Of a DNA stretch of 37,811 bases, positions 8,698-16,398 are shown piece by piece. The stretch lies in assembly GCA_025927855.1 (NCBI GenBank), contig JAICKN010000006.1:1-37811 (forward strand), written 5' to 3'. Numbering within the stretch: position 1 is the first letter of the stretch; every line of letters begins with the position of its first letter. This DNA is from Terriglobales bacterium. Its GTDB lineage: Bacteria; Acidobacteriota; Terriglobia; Terriglobales; Acidobacteriaceae. The notes under the pieces were generated by a model that did no database searches, was not told the origin of the DNA, and saw only the letters and a program-made list of their open reading frames with translations. A program made the position numbers and the translations under genes.

Positions 8698-8821
8698 TCT
8701 CCATAAGATATCCAGCGTTCCACCGGATTCCTCAATCGCTCAGGCATGCCTGGTCAGCAACAGCAGCGATAATGCAGTCATCATGCGCATTGAACTGCGC
8801 TCTGGTCAAAAGCATTCAAAG

Positions 8822-9196
8822 CTACGCGGCCTTGTGCCGCGACGAAGGTTTCATCTTCTGTTCCAAAAATTCCTTCAACGCGGCCGCGTTATTGTGCTCT
8901 TCATCGTGGCTGCTGTAAACGAGTGTCACGCGGCCACGGCGAGCGCGGCTAAGCAGCCTCTCCCACGGTCCTGGATTCTCATCCAATTCCCGGGAGTATC
9001 GTTTGCGAAATTGCTGCCATTTTGCCGGATCGTGATGAAACCATTGCCTGAGTTCCGTGCTGGGAGCGACATCCTTCAGCCAATCATCCAGCGGCAGGGC
9101 CTCTTTCTTAATGCCGCGAGGCCAGAGGCGTTCGACGAGAAACCGTGCCCCGTCAGTTTTGCTAGCAGGTTCGTAGGCTCTTTTGATCTGGACCAT
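8822..9196 (-). CDS. DUF488 family protein (YeaO-like)
   Basis: A 124-residue protein with the DUF488 signature: RFLVERLWPRGI (18-29), WLKDVAPSTELRQWFHHDP (39-57), FRKRYSRELDENP, and VTLVYSSHDEEHNNAAALKEFL. The start at 9196 is fixed by GGAGG five bases upstream. Further upstream codons stay open but are not needed. The biochemical function of the family is not established. It is a cytosolic protein with no signal or membrane segment. It lies downstream of two small cysteine-containing proteins on the same strand, though gaps of about 100 nt make a single operon uncertain. Confidence 0.88.
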   Translation of the reverse strand: MVQIKRAYEPASKTDGARFLVERLWPRGIKKEALPLDDWLKDVAPSTELRQWFHHDPAKWQQFRKRYSRELDENPGPWERLLSRARRGRVTLVYSSHDEEHNNAAALKEFLEQKMKPSSRHKAA

Positions 9197-9302
9197 TTGG
9201 ACCTCCAACCATCGAGTGCGGCTGCTGAGTTGCAGCCGAAGTTTACTTAACAGCGATATTCGAGATGCGTAGTGTATGGAAGCACAATCCACCCATCCGA
9301 TC

Positions 9303-9638
9303 TTATGCTGCGTGGGGAGTGTTCTTGCCAGCTGCGGCGACGTCTTCTTCTTTGCTTGTTCCCTTGTTTGACCCCGGTTCCGTCCGCAGCAACACAAGTT
9401 CGCCTCCATCTTGCCGGGCCCTTTTCTCCAGCCGCCGCCAGGCACGCCGGAGGTTTTCTATCGCAGACTGTGCCGCAAGTCGCGACTGGAAAATGGGCGG
9501 ACACTCTGTTTCCTGGGCAACCGGGCAGCCATCGTGCATGATCTTGTGCGACAAGAGAATATCGCTCAATGGAACTGCGTAGGACTGTCCGCAATGAGAA
9601 CACGGCATTTGAATAGCAGCGGATGTCAAAATATCCAT
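9303..9638 (-). CDS. Small putative zinc-ribbon protein
   Basis: A 111-residue protein whose first 50 residues contain MPCSHCGQSYAVPLSD and HDGCPVAQETECPP. C13, C16, C38 and C46 could form one zinc site. The middle part is a charged helix (residues 55-78), and the C-terminal 35 residues look disordered. The start at 9638 has GAGG at five-base spacing; a GTG six bases upstream is less well placed. I recognise the style from hypothetical proteins of Acidobacteriota but cannot name a family or function. Possibly a regulator or scaffold. Confidence 0.6.
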   Translation of the reverse strand: MDILTSAAIQMPCSHCGQSYAVPLSDILLSHKIMHDGCPVAQETECPPIFQSRLAAQSAIENLRRAWRRLEKRARQDGGELVLLRTEPGSNKGTSKEEDVAAAGKNTPHAA

Positions 9639-9680
9639 ATTCACCTCGTAACAAACAGCTCTGGCCTTGCCGGGCCGGTT

Positions 9681-10001
9681 TCATCGGTCCATCTCGTGCG
9701 AGTTCGCTCCCTCCGCCCCAAACGTTCCGCTGAGGATAACAGGGGTATCGCCGTTGTGCCCGAAATCTTGCGTGGGAACTACCGTGACAGCGCTTCCGTC
9801 AAAACGCAGCAACAGCTTTGATGAGCACTCCTCACATAGCCAAAAGAAAACCGATATGTGGTTTGGTGAGACATTGTAAACAGCATTGGTGACAGACTTG
9901 GGATTGGCCGATGTTGTTCTGCCGTCAAACCGATATAAGCGCCCGCCGTGCAAATAATGAAAAGATCTATCGCATGCAGGATTTGCACATTTTGAAATCA
10001 T
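9681..10001 (-). CDS. Small cysteine-rich hypothetical protein, putative zinc-binding
   Basis: A 106-residue protein beginning MISKCANPACDRSFHYLHGG, then GRLYRFDG, and later FFWLCEECSSKLLLRF. C5, C10, C56 and C59 make a CX4C...CX2C set suited to one zinc ion. The initiator at 10001 follows GGGAG at six-base spacing. Proteins starting with CANPxC and a GRLxRF segment recur as short hypothetical proteins in Acidobacteriota, from memory; no function is known to me. It is the first of two adjacent small cysteine proteins and sits just downstream of a PAS-LuxR regulator on the same strand. Confidence 0.65.
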   Translation of the reverse strand: MISKCANPACDRSFHYLHGGRLYRFDGRTTSANPKSVTNAVYNVSPNHISVFFWLCEECSSKLLLRFDGSAVTVVPTQDFGHNGDTPVILSGTFGAEGANSHEMDR

Positions 10002-10093
10002 GTGATCTCCCTCATCTCTTATATCGCAGACATACGGTAGAAGATCAATGAAACATCCATACCGTTCAGGTACACAGTCATAACAAACGCGCG

Positions 10094-10747
10094 TTAGATC
10101 AATTTTCGTTGGATAGCGTTCATTACTGCCTCCAGCCGATTGTGGGTACGAAGTTTCTGATTAATATGATGCAGATGATTACGAAGGGTCTGCAAGCTAA
10201 TCCCGAGCGTTTCCACAATGTCTGGTGAATCCTTCCCTTCGGCAAACAAGCGCAGGATGTGCTTCTCTTGATCGGAAAGCGGCGATATTGGCGTGGGCCG
10301 CCCTACGGTGGCGCCAATGTTATTGAGTTGTTGCGACAGATCAACCACCTTGCGCACGAGTTGCTCAGATGTCTTCTGCTCGGTGATGTCGTGTGCCAGA
10401 TGAACAAGCGAACGCTGGCCGGTCCGCTGGTTGTTAAACACCAAAGTTGACATGTTGATCCATATCCTCTGACCGGACCCGGTCCTCACGTTCATGTCAA
10501 AATTTGGTATTTCGTTCTGTTTGCCGGCACAATCCATGACCGTACAGCCTTCGTGGCAAACCTGCGTTCCGAGCGGACCAGTACCTTCGAGAACTTCATA
10601 GCACGTTTTATGCAGGACTTCTTTGCTGGAGTACCCAAGAAGCCGTTCTGCCGCTTTGTTCCAATATTGGATCGTCCCTTCGCTCGACAGCACAAAAGCG
10701 GCGTCAGAAGTGTGCTCCAGTAGTGAAAACAGTTCGCTTTCTAGCAT
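10094..10747 (-). CDS. PAS domain-LuxR-type transcriptional regulator with a cysteine cluster
   Basis: A 217-residue regulator. The N-terminal PAS domain (about 8-125) contains SSEGTIQYWNKAAERLLGYS and ends in the typical HDITEQK. The C-terminal LuxR/FixJ-type helix-turn-helix (about 155-213) contains LSDQEKHILRLFAEGKDSPDIVETLG, with the recognition helix around TLRNHLHHINQKL. There is no receiver domain, so signal sensing is probably direct through PAS. Four cysteines (C49, C64, C68, C73; CHEGCTVMDC) lie in the PAS loop and could hold a metal or act as a redox switch. The start is ATG 10747; an in-frame TTG lies six bases upstream. It is divergent from the DNA glycosylase gene. Target genes are unknown. 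Confidence 0.85.
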   Translation of the reverse strand: MLESELFSLLEHTSDAAFVLSSEGTIQYWNKAAERLLGYSSKEVLHKTCYEVLEGTGPLGTQVCHEGCTVMDCAGKQNEIPNFDMNVRTGSGQRIWINMSTLVFNNQRTGQRSLVHLAHDITEQKTSEQLVRKVVDLSQQLNNIGATVGRPTPISPLSDQEKHILRLFAEGKDSPDIVETLGISLQTLRNHLHHINQKLRTHNRLEAVMNAIQRKLI

Positions 10748-10853
10748 CTGCAAGACTCTCGATGGAACGTACTACAATTTAGTATAGAACTCGATGGCGG
10801 CTCGGGCCACTCTTGCTGGGGACAGAATCGCACATTGATAAATTGAGTAGAAG

Positions 10854-11795
10854 ATGGGATCGTTCAACATTGTTTTGAAGCCGAAGCCGCCGTTTCGCCT
10901 GGACTTAACGGCCTGGGCTCTGCGCAGAAGAGCACGTAACGCCGTCGATCAGTGGGATGGAACAACGTACCGGCGAGTACTGATGATCAATGGCGATCCC
11001 TTTCCGGTCACTGTCAAACAAACCGGAACGATGAGCAAGCCGAAGTTAGTTGCCACGGTGATTGGGGATTCCAGTGCCACTACTCGCATCAAAATCTCTC
11101 GCCTGCTAACGCAGATGCTGGGTCTGCAAATCGATCTCGTCCCTTTTTATGCGCTGGCAAAGCACGACCGGCTCCTGGCGCCCCTGGCTGAAGAGTTTCG
11201 CGGGCTCAAACCACCACGCTTCCCGAGCGTTTTTGAAGGATTGGTCAACGCCGTAGCGTGCCAACAGTTATCGTTGACGGTTGGCATTGAACTGTTGAAC
11301 CGCTTGGCCCTTGAATCTAGCTTCAAAGATACCGGCCAACCAGCTTTCCCTGGCCCTGAAGATCTGGTGCGTTTGCGCGCGCACAGGTTGCGCCATCTGG
11401 GATTCAGTTACAGCAAGGCGCGATCGCTATTACAGCTTTCACGTGGAATTCTGGCGGAAGCGATCGACTTGAAACACCTGGAGCCTCTCGACAACCAAAG
11501 TGCTGTTACGCAACTGATGGAACTCCGCGGCGTGGGCCGATGGACAGCTGAATATGTGTTGCTGCGCGGCCTTGGCCGCATTGATGTTTTTCCCGGTGAC
11601 GATGTCGGCGCACAAAATCGGCTTGCGCTCTGGCTTGGGCGAAAGAGTCCATTGGACTATGACGGAGTACGCCGGGCCGTTCGAAAGTGGCATCCATATG
11701 CTGGCCTGGTGTATTTCCATCTTCTGCTGGCGGGGCTCACACAGTCGGGAGAAATGGTTCTTACCGAGTCTACCCCCACGCGTCTGACGGCTTGA
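10854..11795 (+). CDS. AlkA-type DNA-3-methyladenine glycosylase (HhH-GPD)
   Basis: A 313-residue base-excision repair enzyme that removes alkylated purines. The N-terminal domain starts with PPFRLDLTAWALRRR and WDGTTYRRVL, as in AlkA-like proteins. The helix-hairpin-helix is LRGVGRWTAEYVLLRGLGR (about 224-242), followed by the catalytic aspartate region FPGDDVGAQ (D249/D250). VACQQLSLTVG near 135 is the typical substrate-pocket segment. The ribosome binding site is weak. It is divergent from the PAS-LuxR regulator, sharing about 100 nt of upstream sequence, which leaves open regulation by that protein. Confidence 0.9.
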   Translation: MGSFNIVLKPKPPFRLDLTAWALRRRARNAVDQWDGTTYRRVLMINGDPFPVTVKQTGTMSKPKLVATVIGDSSATTRIKISRLLTQMLGLQIDLVPFYALAKHDRLLAPLAEEFRGLKPPRFPSVFEGLVNAVACQQLSLTVGIELLNRLALESSFKDTGQPAFPGPEDLVRLRAHRLRHLGFSYSKARSLLQLSRGILAEAIDLKHLEPLDNQSAVTQLMELRGVGRWTAEYVLLRGLGRIDVFPGDDVGAQNRLALWLGRKSPLDYDGVRRAVRKWHPYAGLVYFHLLLAGLTQSGEMVLTESTPTRLTA

Positions 11796-12081
11796 AATGG
11801 CCGTCTGCATTGTTCTTCTAGGCGAATTCAACTGCGTCAGTCTTCGATGTCACTTTGGATCCCGTAGGGAAAACAAACCGCCTAGGGCCATAGCCCAGAA
11901 AACCGATCGCCGTCTCCCTCCCATTTCGCCTGGACAACCATGCCGATTGACGAATCTGCTGAAGTACCGTCCGCTCTCGATACCTATGTGATTTTTGTCC
12001 CGTTGTCGAGGATTCTTGTTCCATTGGCAGGTAACGATCGCGGTTGTACGCTGAAATTGCTACACAGAGAGGAAGTGCAGA

Positions 12082-12489
12082 ATGCAACCAGAGAACATCG
12101 CTCCGCAGGCGCCACTCTCAACAAACATATCAATTCCGATGCCACCAGTTTCCATCGCGCTCGATCTGGAGTGGGAGATCACACAGCTACACCACAGCCA
12201 AGAGTGGGCGGCAGGAATCGCCCGCAAAGTGCTGGTCCGGTATCCCGACTTGCAGATTACATTGAGGGTAATGAAAGCAAATACCCGAATTCCCGAACAC
12301 CACAATCCGGGGCGAATCTGCGTACAGACGATCCAGGGACTCATTCGCATGCACGCGGATGGTAAGGTGTTCGATTTACCCAAAGGCAAGATGCTGGTGC
12401 TTGACCGCGCCATTACTCATGATGTCGAAGCGTTGCAGGAGAGTGCGTTCCTGCTCACTGTGGCTTACCCCCAGGGTATTTCGCACTAG
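12082..12489 (+). CDS. Small cupin-domain protein
   Basis: A 135-residue single-domain cupin. The core runs from LRVMKANTRIPEHHNPGRICVQTIQG, with the metal-type histidines HH, through LPKGKMLVLDRAITHDVEAL to LLTVAYPQG. The start has GAGGAAG at good spacing. A second protein in the window (33585-33983, minus strand) shares the same layout and many residues across the core, so they are paralogues. In such mini-cupins the role is often sensing or protecting against oxidants, but no substrate can be assigned. It is followed by the RIC-like remnant and the hemerythrin gene on the same strand. Confidence 0.75.
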   Translation: MQPENIAPQAPLSTNISIPMPPVSIALDLEWEITQLHHSQEWAAGIARKVLVRYPDLQITLRVMKANTRIPEHHNPGRICVQTIQGLIRMHADGKVFDLPKGKMLVLDRAITHDVEALQESAFLLTVAYPQGISH

Positions 12490-12551
12490 GAAATGGCGAT
12501 GCGGCGTTGGGAAATTGTTTTCCGCGCAGACGAGTTCAAAAGAGGGGCATG

Positions 12552-12683
12552 ATGAGCGCTATCACAGCTGCAACGAGCTTGGGTGAAATAGCAACGCTTG
12601 TGCCTGAAGCTACACGTATATTCGAAGATTTCGGGAGAGGGACCGGACAGCAGAGCACTCTGAACGTACGAAAATGTCTTTGA
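12552..12683 (+). pseudogene. Short ORF resembling the N-terminal (DUF542) domain of RIC/ScdA Fe-S repair proteins
   Basis: A 43-residue frame preceded by GAGGGG at good spacing. Its sequence TSLGEIATLVPEATRIFEDFG matches the opening of the ScdA_N/DUF542 domain of iron-sulfur cluster repair proteins. The diagnostic (D)YCCGG that should follow is absent: the frame reads GRGTGQQSTLNVRKCL and stops. Intact RIC proteins have this domain followed directly by a hemerythrin domain, and here a complete hemerythrin gene begins 68 nt downstream. This suggests either a decayed N-terminal domain split from its partner or a very short independent peptide. Confidence 0.45.
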
Positions 12684-12751
12684 AAGTATTTCTTCTTCAT
12701 TGCATCAATACCCCATTCGGGTGGATATAAAGGTAGCGAGGAGGAGCAGAT

Positions 12752-13324
12752 ATGAAAGCCACAGAGCACTTAGAAATGGAGCACCACAAGATCGCCAGAG
12801 TAGCCGAAGGATGTGTGGTCTTCGCGGATGAATTACAGCAGGGTGTCAAAATCCCTTCCAACATCCTAAAGAGTCTAGCCAGCTTTCTCCATTTGTACGC
12901 CGAACAGTACCACCACGAGGAAGAAAAGTGGCTGTTCAGCATGCTCAGGCAACGCGGAGTGCCAGCAGGAGCTTGCCCCATTGCGGCGATCTCCCATGAA
13001 GATGACAAGCTGCGAATGCTGGTGGATCAACTCTCAACTGCTGTGGATGTTTATGCTAAAACGGACGGAGCCGTAGACAGCACGCTGGTAGATACTTTGC
13101 GCTCCCTTGCACACATGTATCGTGACCACATCTGGAAAGAGGACTACTTGCTGCTGCCCATGGCGAACAAAATTTTGTCGGACGGCGATCAGCAGATTCT
13201 CGCTGAAGCTTTTGCCAGCCTGGATGATCGCGTCAGCGAAGAGGCCTATCAGTCGCTGGCACAGCTCAGCAAGGCGATTAAATCTTGTCCGCTTTGCTCG
13301 ACGCCTCAAGAGCACGCTGCCTAA
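12752..13324 (+). CDS. Hemerythrin HHE-domain protein
   Basis: A 190-residue helical protein with hemerythrin-like di-iron ligand motifs: EHLEMEHHKIARV (5-17), YAEQYHHEEEKWLF, ISHEDDKL, and MYRDHIWKEDYLLLPM. Such proteins bind O2 or NO or take part in Fe-S cluster repair. The C-terminus carries a CPLC motif (SCPLCSTP) that could be redox active. The start has GAGGAGG about nine bases upstream. The preceding short RIC-like frame suggests origin from, or cooperation with, an iron-sulfur repair protein. It ends 17 nt before the next start. Confidence 0.87.
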   Translation: MKATEHLEMEHHKIARVAEGCVVFADELQQGVKIPSNILKSLASFLHLYAEQYHHEEEKWLFSMLRQRGVPAGACPIAAISHEDDKLRMLVDQLSTAVDVYAKTDGAVDSTLVDTLRSLAHMYRDHIWKEDYLLLPMANKILSDGDQQILAEAFASLDDRVSEEAYQSLAQLSKAIKSCPLCSTPQEHAA

Positions 13325-13341
13325 AGGAGGAGGAAAAACTT

Positions 13342-13665
13342 ATGAGAAGCCAGTTCTTGCTGCCGGAGCATGCAACCGCCGCGAACGTTCCGGAAACAAC
13401 CAGCAGCCGGCTACGCTTTCCGGCCGCTGCCGGTGGATCCATATTGCAGCTTGATCTTTTGAACAAGTCCAGCTGTGGATCAGCCCCGGATCGCTGCCTC
13501 AAAACTCGCGATTCGGCGGAGGTCGAGCCTACTCTGCGAAACATAGCGATCGCAAAACGTCATGTTCGAAATGAATTGATGCGGAAACCTCCGCACACCA
13601 GTGCTCCTGCGGCAACGCCCGCGGATGTCAGCAACTGGAAATATAGCGCGTGCAACTGCACGTGA
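13342..13665 (+). CDS. Hypothetical protein with a strong ribosome binding site
   Basis: A 107-residue frame starting 17 nt after the hemerythrin stop and preceded by AGGAGGAGG at eight-base spacing, one of the best ribosome binding sites in the window. No domain is recognised. Composition is rich in Ala, Ser, Thr and Pro. Cysteines occur in SSCGSAPDRCLKTRD and at the very end (SACNCT), and a basic helix (RNIAIAKRHVRNELMRK) is in the middle. There is no signal peptide or membrane segment. It could be a genuine small partner of the hemerythrin protein, or a relic of a gene whose start survived. Confidence 0.4.
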   Translation: MRSQFLLPEHATAANVPETTSSRLRFPAAAGGSILQLDLLNKSSCGSAPDRCLKTRDSAEVEPTLRNIAIAKRHVRNELMRKPPHTSAPAATPADVSNWKYSACNCT

Positions 13666-13711
13666 TTGGAGTTCAGCATCTATTCAAAAACGTGTATTTA
13701 GTTTTCCGACC

Positions 13712-14692
13712 ATGCGTATTCTTTCGGGTATTCAGCCGAGCGGTGAGATCCATCTGGGCAACTATATAGGCGCGCTGCGGCACTGGGTTGCGTCCCAGGA
13801 AGAGCTTGAAAGCTTCTATCTTCTGGCGGACCTCCACGCAATTACAGTGACCCAGGACCCGAAGGCGCTCAGGGAGAGAACACTATCAACTGCGGCGGTT
13901 CTCCTTGCGATTGGTGTTGATCCAGCCCGCTCTGCATTGTTTTTGCAATCGCATGTGGGTGAGCACGCTGAACTCGCGTGGATTCTGAACTGCCTCACAA
14001 GCTTTAGCGAGTTGCAACGAATGACCCAATTCAAAGACAAAGCCAATCGAGAAGGAACCACAACCCTCGGCCTGTTTGCATATCCGGTATTGCAAGCGGC
14101 CGATATTTTGCTTTATCAGGCTGACCATGTACCCGTCGGGGAAGACCAGAAGCAGCATCTCGAGCTCACACGCAATCTTGCTTCGCGCTTTAACACTCGT
14201 TTTGGCGCCACGTTCAAAATACCTCAGGCTGCGATTGCTCCGGCCGGAGCTCGGATCATGGACTTGCAGGATCCAAGTAAGAAAATGTCCAAATCTGGAG
14301 CCTCGCCTGATGGGGCGATCTGGCTGACAGACACGCCTGATGCGATCCGGAAGAAGATCCGCGGCGCGGTCACTGATTCCGGGAGCGAAGTCAAGGCGTC
14401 AAGCAGAAAGCCTGCCGTAACCAATTTGCTGACAATCTATTCCATCCTGAGCAATAAGAGTGTCCACGAGTCGGAGCAGGAATTCGCCGGCGCGGGGTAC
14501 GCACGATTCAAGGATGCACTAGCGGAAACGCTGATCGCATACCTTCAACCCATACAAAATCGCTTTCGGGATGTGGCATCTGACCGAGGAGAAATTGTGC
14601 GGGTTCTTCACCGGGGTGCGGAAAAGGCCCGGGCCATTGCAGCCCATACGCTCGATGCTGTTAAGCAGAGCATCGGATTCCTTCCGCGATAG
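13712..14692 (+). CDS. trpS: Tryptophanyl-tRNA synthetase
   Basis: A 326-residue class I aminoacyl-tRNA synthetase that charges tRNA-Trp. The HIGH-type motif is PSGEIHLGNYIG (9-20) and the KMSKS loop is KKMSKSGAS (190-198). ADLHAITV, GLFAYPVLQAADILLYQADHVPVGEDQKQH and ARIMDLQDP are the standard TrpRS segments. The ATG at 13712 gives MRILSGIQPSG, the usual N-terminus. Upstream codons stay open for 37 more residues but overlap the preceding small ORF and are not conserved-looking. It converges with sdhB. Essential housekeeping gene. Confidence 0.95.
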   Translation: MRILSGIQPSGEIHLGNYIGALRHWVASQEELESFYLLADLHAITVTQDPKALRERTLSTAAVLLAIGVDPARSALFLQSHVGEHAELAWILNCLTSFSELQRMTQFKDKANREGTTTLGLFAYPVLQAADILLYQADHVPVGEDQKQHLELTRNLASRFNTRFGATFKIPQAAIAPAGARIMDLQDPSKKMSKSGASPDGAIWLTDTPDAIRKKIRGAVTDSGSEVKASSRKPAVTNLLTIYSILSNKSVHESEQEFAGAGYARFKDALAETLIAYLQPIQNRFRDVASDRGEIVRVLHRGAEKARAIAAHTLDAVKQSIGFLPR

Positions 14693-14739
14693 AAGATGCT
14701 CTCTTGATCTTTATCTTGATCTTGCTGCTTTGGCTCCGG

Positions 14740-15546
14740 TCAGGACCCGTTCTTTACGCCCCGGCGGTGTCCCACTTCGCCCTCGGTTACCGTTTCCGGA
14801 CTCTGCACCAGGTCTTTGAGCACCTTCTTCATCGTCTGCCCGTAGACAATGGAAATTGATGTAGTGAGCGGAATGTTCTTGGGACAAATTTGTACACAAT
14901 TCTGGGCGTAGGCACATTCGTGGATTCCACCATCGCCCATCATGGCGTGCAAGCGTTCGTCTTTCAGTGTTTTTCCCGCGGGATGCTCGTTGAACAGGCG
15001 GACCTGGTTAATGATGGCAGCGCCCACGAAACGAGTGCTTTCGGTGACCTGCGGGCAAACTTCGAGGCAAAGGCAACAAGAAATGCACCGGGAGAGCGGA
15101 TACATTTGCTCCTGCGTGCCTGGATCAATGCGCGGCCCAGCGCCAAGGTCGTACGTTCCGTCGAGCGGTACCCAGGCCTTTATCAACTTTAGATTTTCGA
15201 ACAGGACGCCGCGGTCAACGACCAAATCGCGCACTACGGGAAAGCGGGAGAGCGGTTCCAGCCGAATCGGATGTTCAAGCTTATCAACCAGGGCCGAGCA
15301 GGCCATCGCGGCCCTCCCATTGATTCTTATGGCGCACGAGCCACAGATTTCTTCAAGGCAATTGGAATCGTAAGCAACCGGAGTCGTAACCTTTCCAAAC
15401 CGGTCGACTGGATTTTCGGCGATGTCCCGCAATGCAATGATGACATTCATTCCGTGCCGCCATTGCAGATCGAATTCTTCCCAGTGGGGAGTAGACTGCG
15501 GGGTGGGCTGACGCTTAATGATGAATCTAATATTGTTTCCATCCAT
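14740..15546 (-). CDS. sdhB: Succinate dehydrogenase/fumarate reductase iron-sulfur subunit
   Basis: A 268-residue subunit linking flavin and quinone sites of complex II. [2Fe-2S] ligands are C63, C68, C71 and C83 in NCLEEICGSCAIRING. The C-terminal ferredoxin-like domain has CISCCLCLEVCP (154-165) and CAYAQNCVQICP (211-222) for the [4Fe-4S] and [3Fe-4S] clusters. The sequence is closer to the Bacillus-like group (SNCLEE..CGSC) than to E. coli SdhB. No sdhA or membrane anchor gene is adjacent, which is unusual. The other subunits must be elsewhere or beyond this region. It starts 15 nt after the universal stress protein stop, so the two are probably co-transcribed. Confidence 0.92.
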   Translation of the reverse strand: MDGNNIRFIIKRQPTPQSTPHWEEFDLQWRHGMNVIIALRDIAENPVDRFGKVTTPVAYDSNCLEEICGSCAIRINGRAAMACSALVDKLEHPIRLEPLSRFPVVRDLVVDRGVLFENLKLIKAWVPLDGTYDLGAGPRIDPGTQEQMYPLSRCISCCLCLEVCPQVTESTRFVGAAIINQVRLFNEHPAGKTLKDERLHAMMGDGGIHECAYAQNCVQICPKNIPLTTSISIVYGQTMKKVLKDLVQSPETVTEGEVGHRRGVKNGS

Positions 15547-15561
15547 AGGACTTCGCCCGCC

Positions 15562-16080
15562 TCACTGTACAACCCAAATTGCCGTGGCTCTGGTATGCCG
15601 CAGCAGGTGTTCGGCAAGATGACCGCCCGTCATCTCGCGGAACCACGAGTGCGATTCATGACCGATTACAATCGTATGACAGTCTCGTTCCGCGGCGAGG
15701 CGGGGAATGGCATGATCGAGAAAAGCAGCATCATTGGGTTCGCTAAATTCGATTTCTATCGCCTGTCGCGAGACCCCGCCCTTTTGCATGGTATGGACCA
15801 GTTCATTGAGCGTCGGCTGCGCCGCGGCCTTTCGTGAGTTGATCCACTCCTGTTGCTGCCGGTGCAGTTCAGTGTTCACTTTTTCCTCTTGTTCGGGTGT
15901 ATCAGCACCGCCAGTCTCCAGCAATTGCGCGGGCAGGCGCGGCATAAGATACAGCAGATGAAGGTGAAAATTTCGATGCCGCCCGATTATGACGGCCATG
16001 TAATCGGCCATTCGTTTACTGGCAGGAGACTCGTCCGCCAGTAGAAGCAAATGCGCGCTCTTTGCAGCGTCCGTTTTCAT
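15562..16080 (-). CDS. Universal stress protein family protein
   Basis: A 172-residue protein with an N-terminal HLLLLADESPASKRMADYMA strand-helix and a C-terminal HTIVIGHESHSWFREMTGGHLAEHLLRHTRATAIWVV, as in UspA-like proteins. The nucleotide-binding G-2x-G-9x-G(S/T) motif is not recognisable in this segment, so ATP binding is doubtful. The ATG at 16080 is supported by GAGG seven bases upstream; longer in-frame extensions are less likely. It is the first gene of a unit with sdhB, a pairing that hints at stress- or energy-dependent control of respiration. Confidence 0.75.
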   Translation of the reverse strand: MKTDAAKSAHLLLLADESPASKRMADYMAVIIGRHRNFHLHLLYLMPRLPAQLLETGGADTPEQEEKVNTELHRQQQEWINSRKAAAQPTLNELVHTMQKGGVSRQAIEIEFSEPNDAAFLDHAIPRLAAERDCHTIVIGHESHSWFREMTGGHLAEHLLRHTRATAIWVVQ

Positions 16081-16398
16081 CAGCGTCCTCGCATGCAGTG
16101 AGCATTGAAGTTGCGTGCGGCCATGTAGGTGCTCGTTTACCACATTGTATCAAGGTCCGATATAACGAGAGCGCCCCGCTACCGCGTCCAATTCTGCCAG
16201 CCTGCGAACGGAGGAAGCGGTATTCCCGTTTCAACGCGCAGGACGAATGAACTATTTCAGTGATGCCTGAGTCGTCTTAATCTTAAGTCGTGATCTAAAT
16301 CGTTGGAGTAAGTTTGCCGCCATGCGGCGAAGAAACAATACAACATCGAGATTTGAAGGGCTTTGATCGTGGTGCCTTCAATATGAGGAGGATGCACA
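16081..16398. other. Divergent intergenic region, 318 nt
   Basis: It separates the usp-sdhB unit (minus) from the AhpD-like gene (plus) and so must hold promoters for both. Visible elements are a tandem TCTTAA repeat flanked by GTCG on both sides (16271-16290) and a small GCCGC-CAT-GCGGC hairpin (about 16316-16328). No gene is seen. Confidence 0.4.

Noticed and set aside
8654-9250. 198-residue open frame on the plus strand
   Set aside because: It lies antisense to the DUF488 gene, which has clear family motifs and a strong ribosome binding site; the plus-strand product has no recognisable features.
11818-12087. Minus-strand 89-residue frame between the glycosylase and cupin genes
   Set aside because: No ribosome binding site or domain; composition looks non-coding. 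The 286-nt gap holds nothing I can support.
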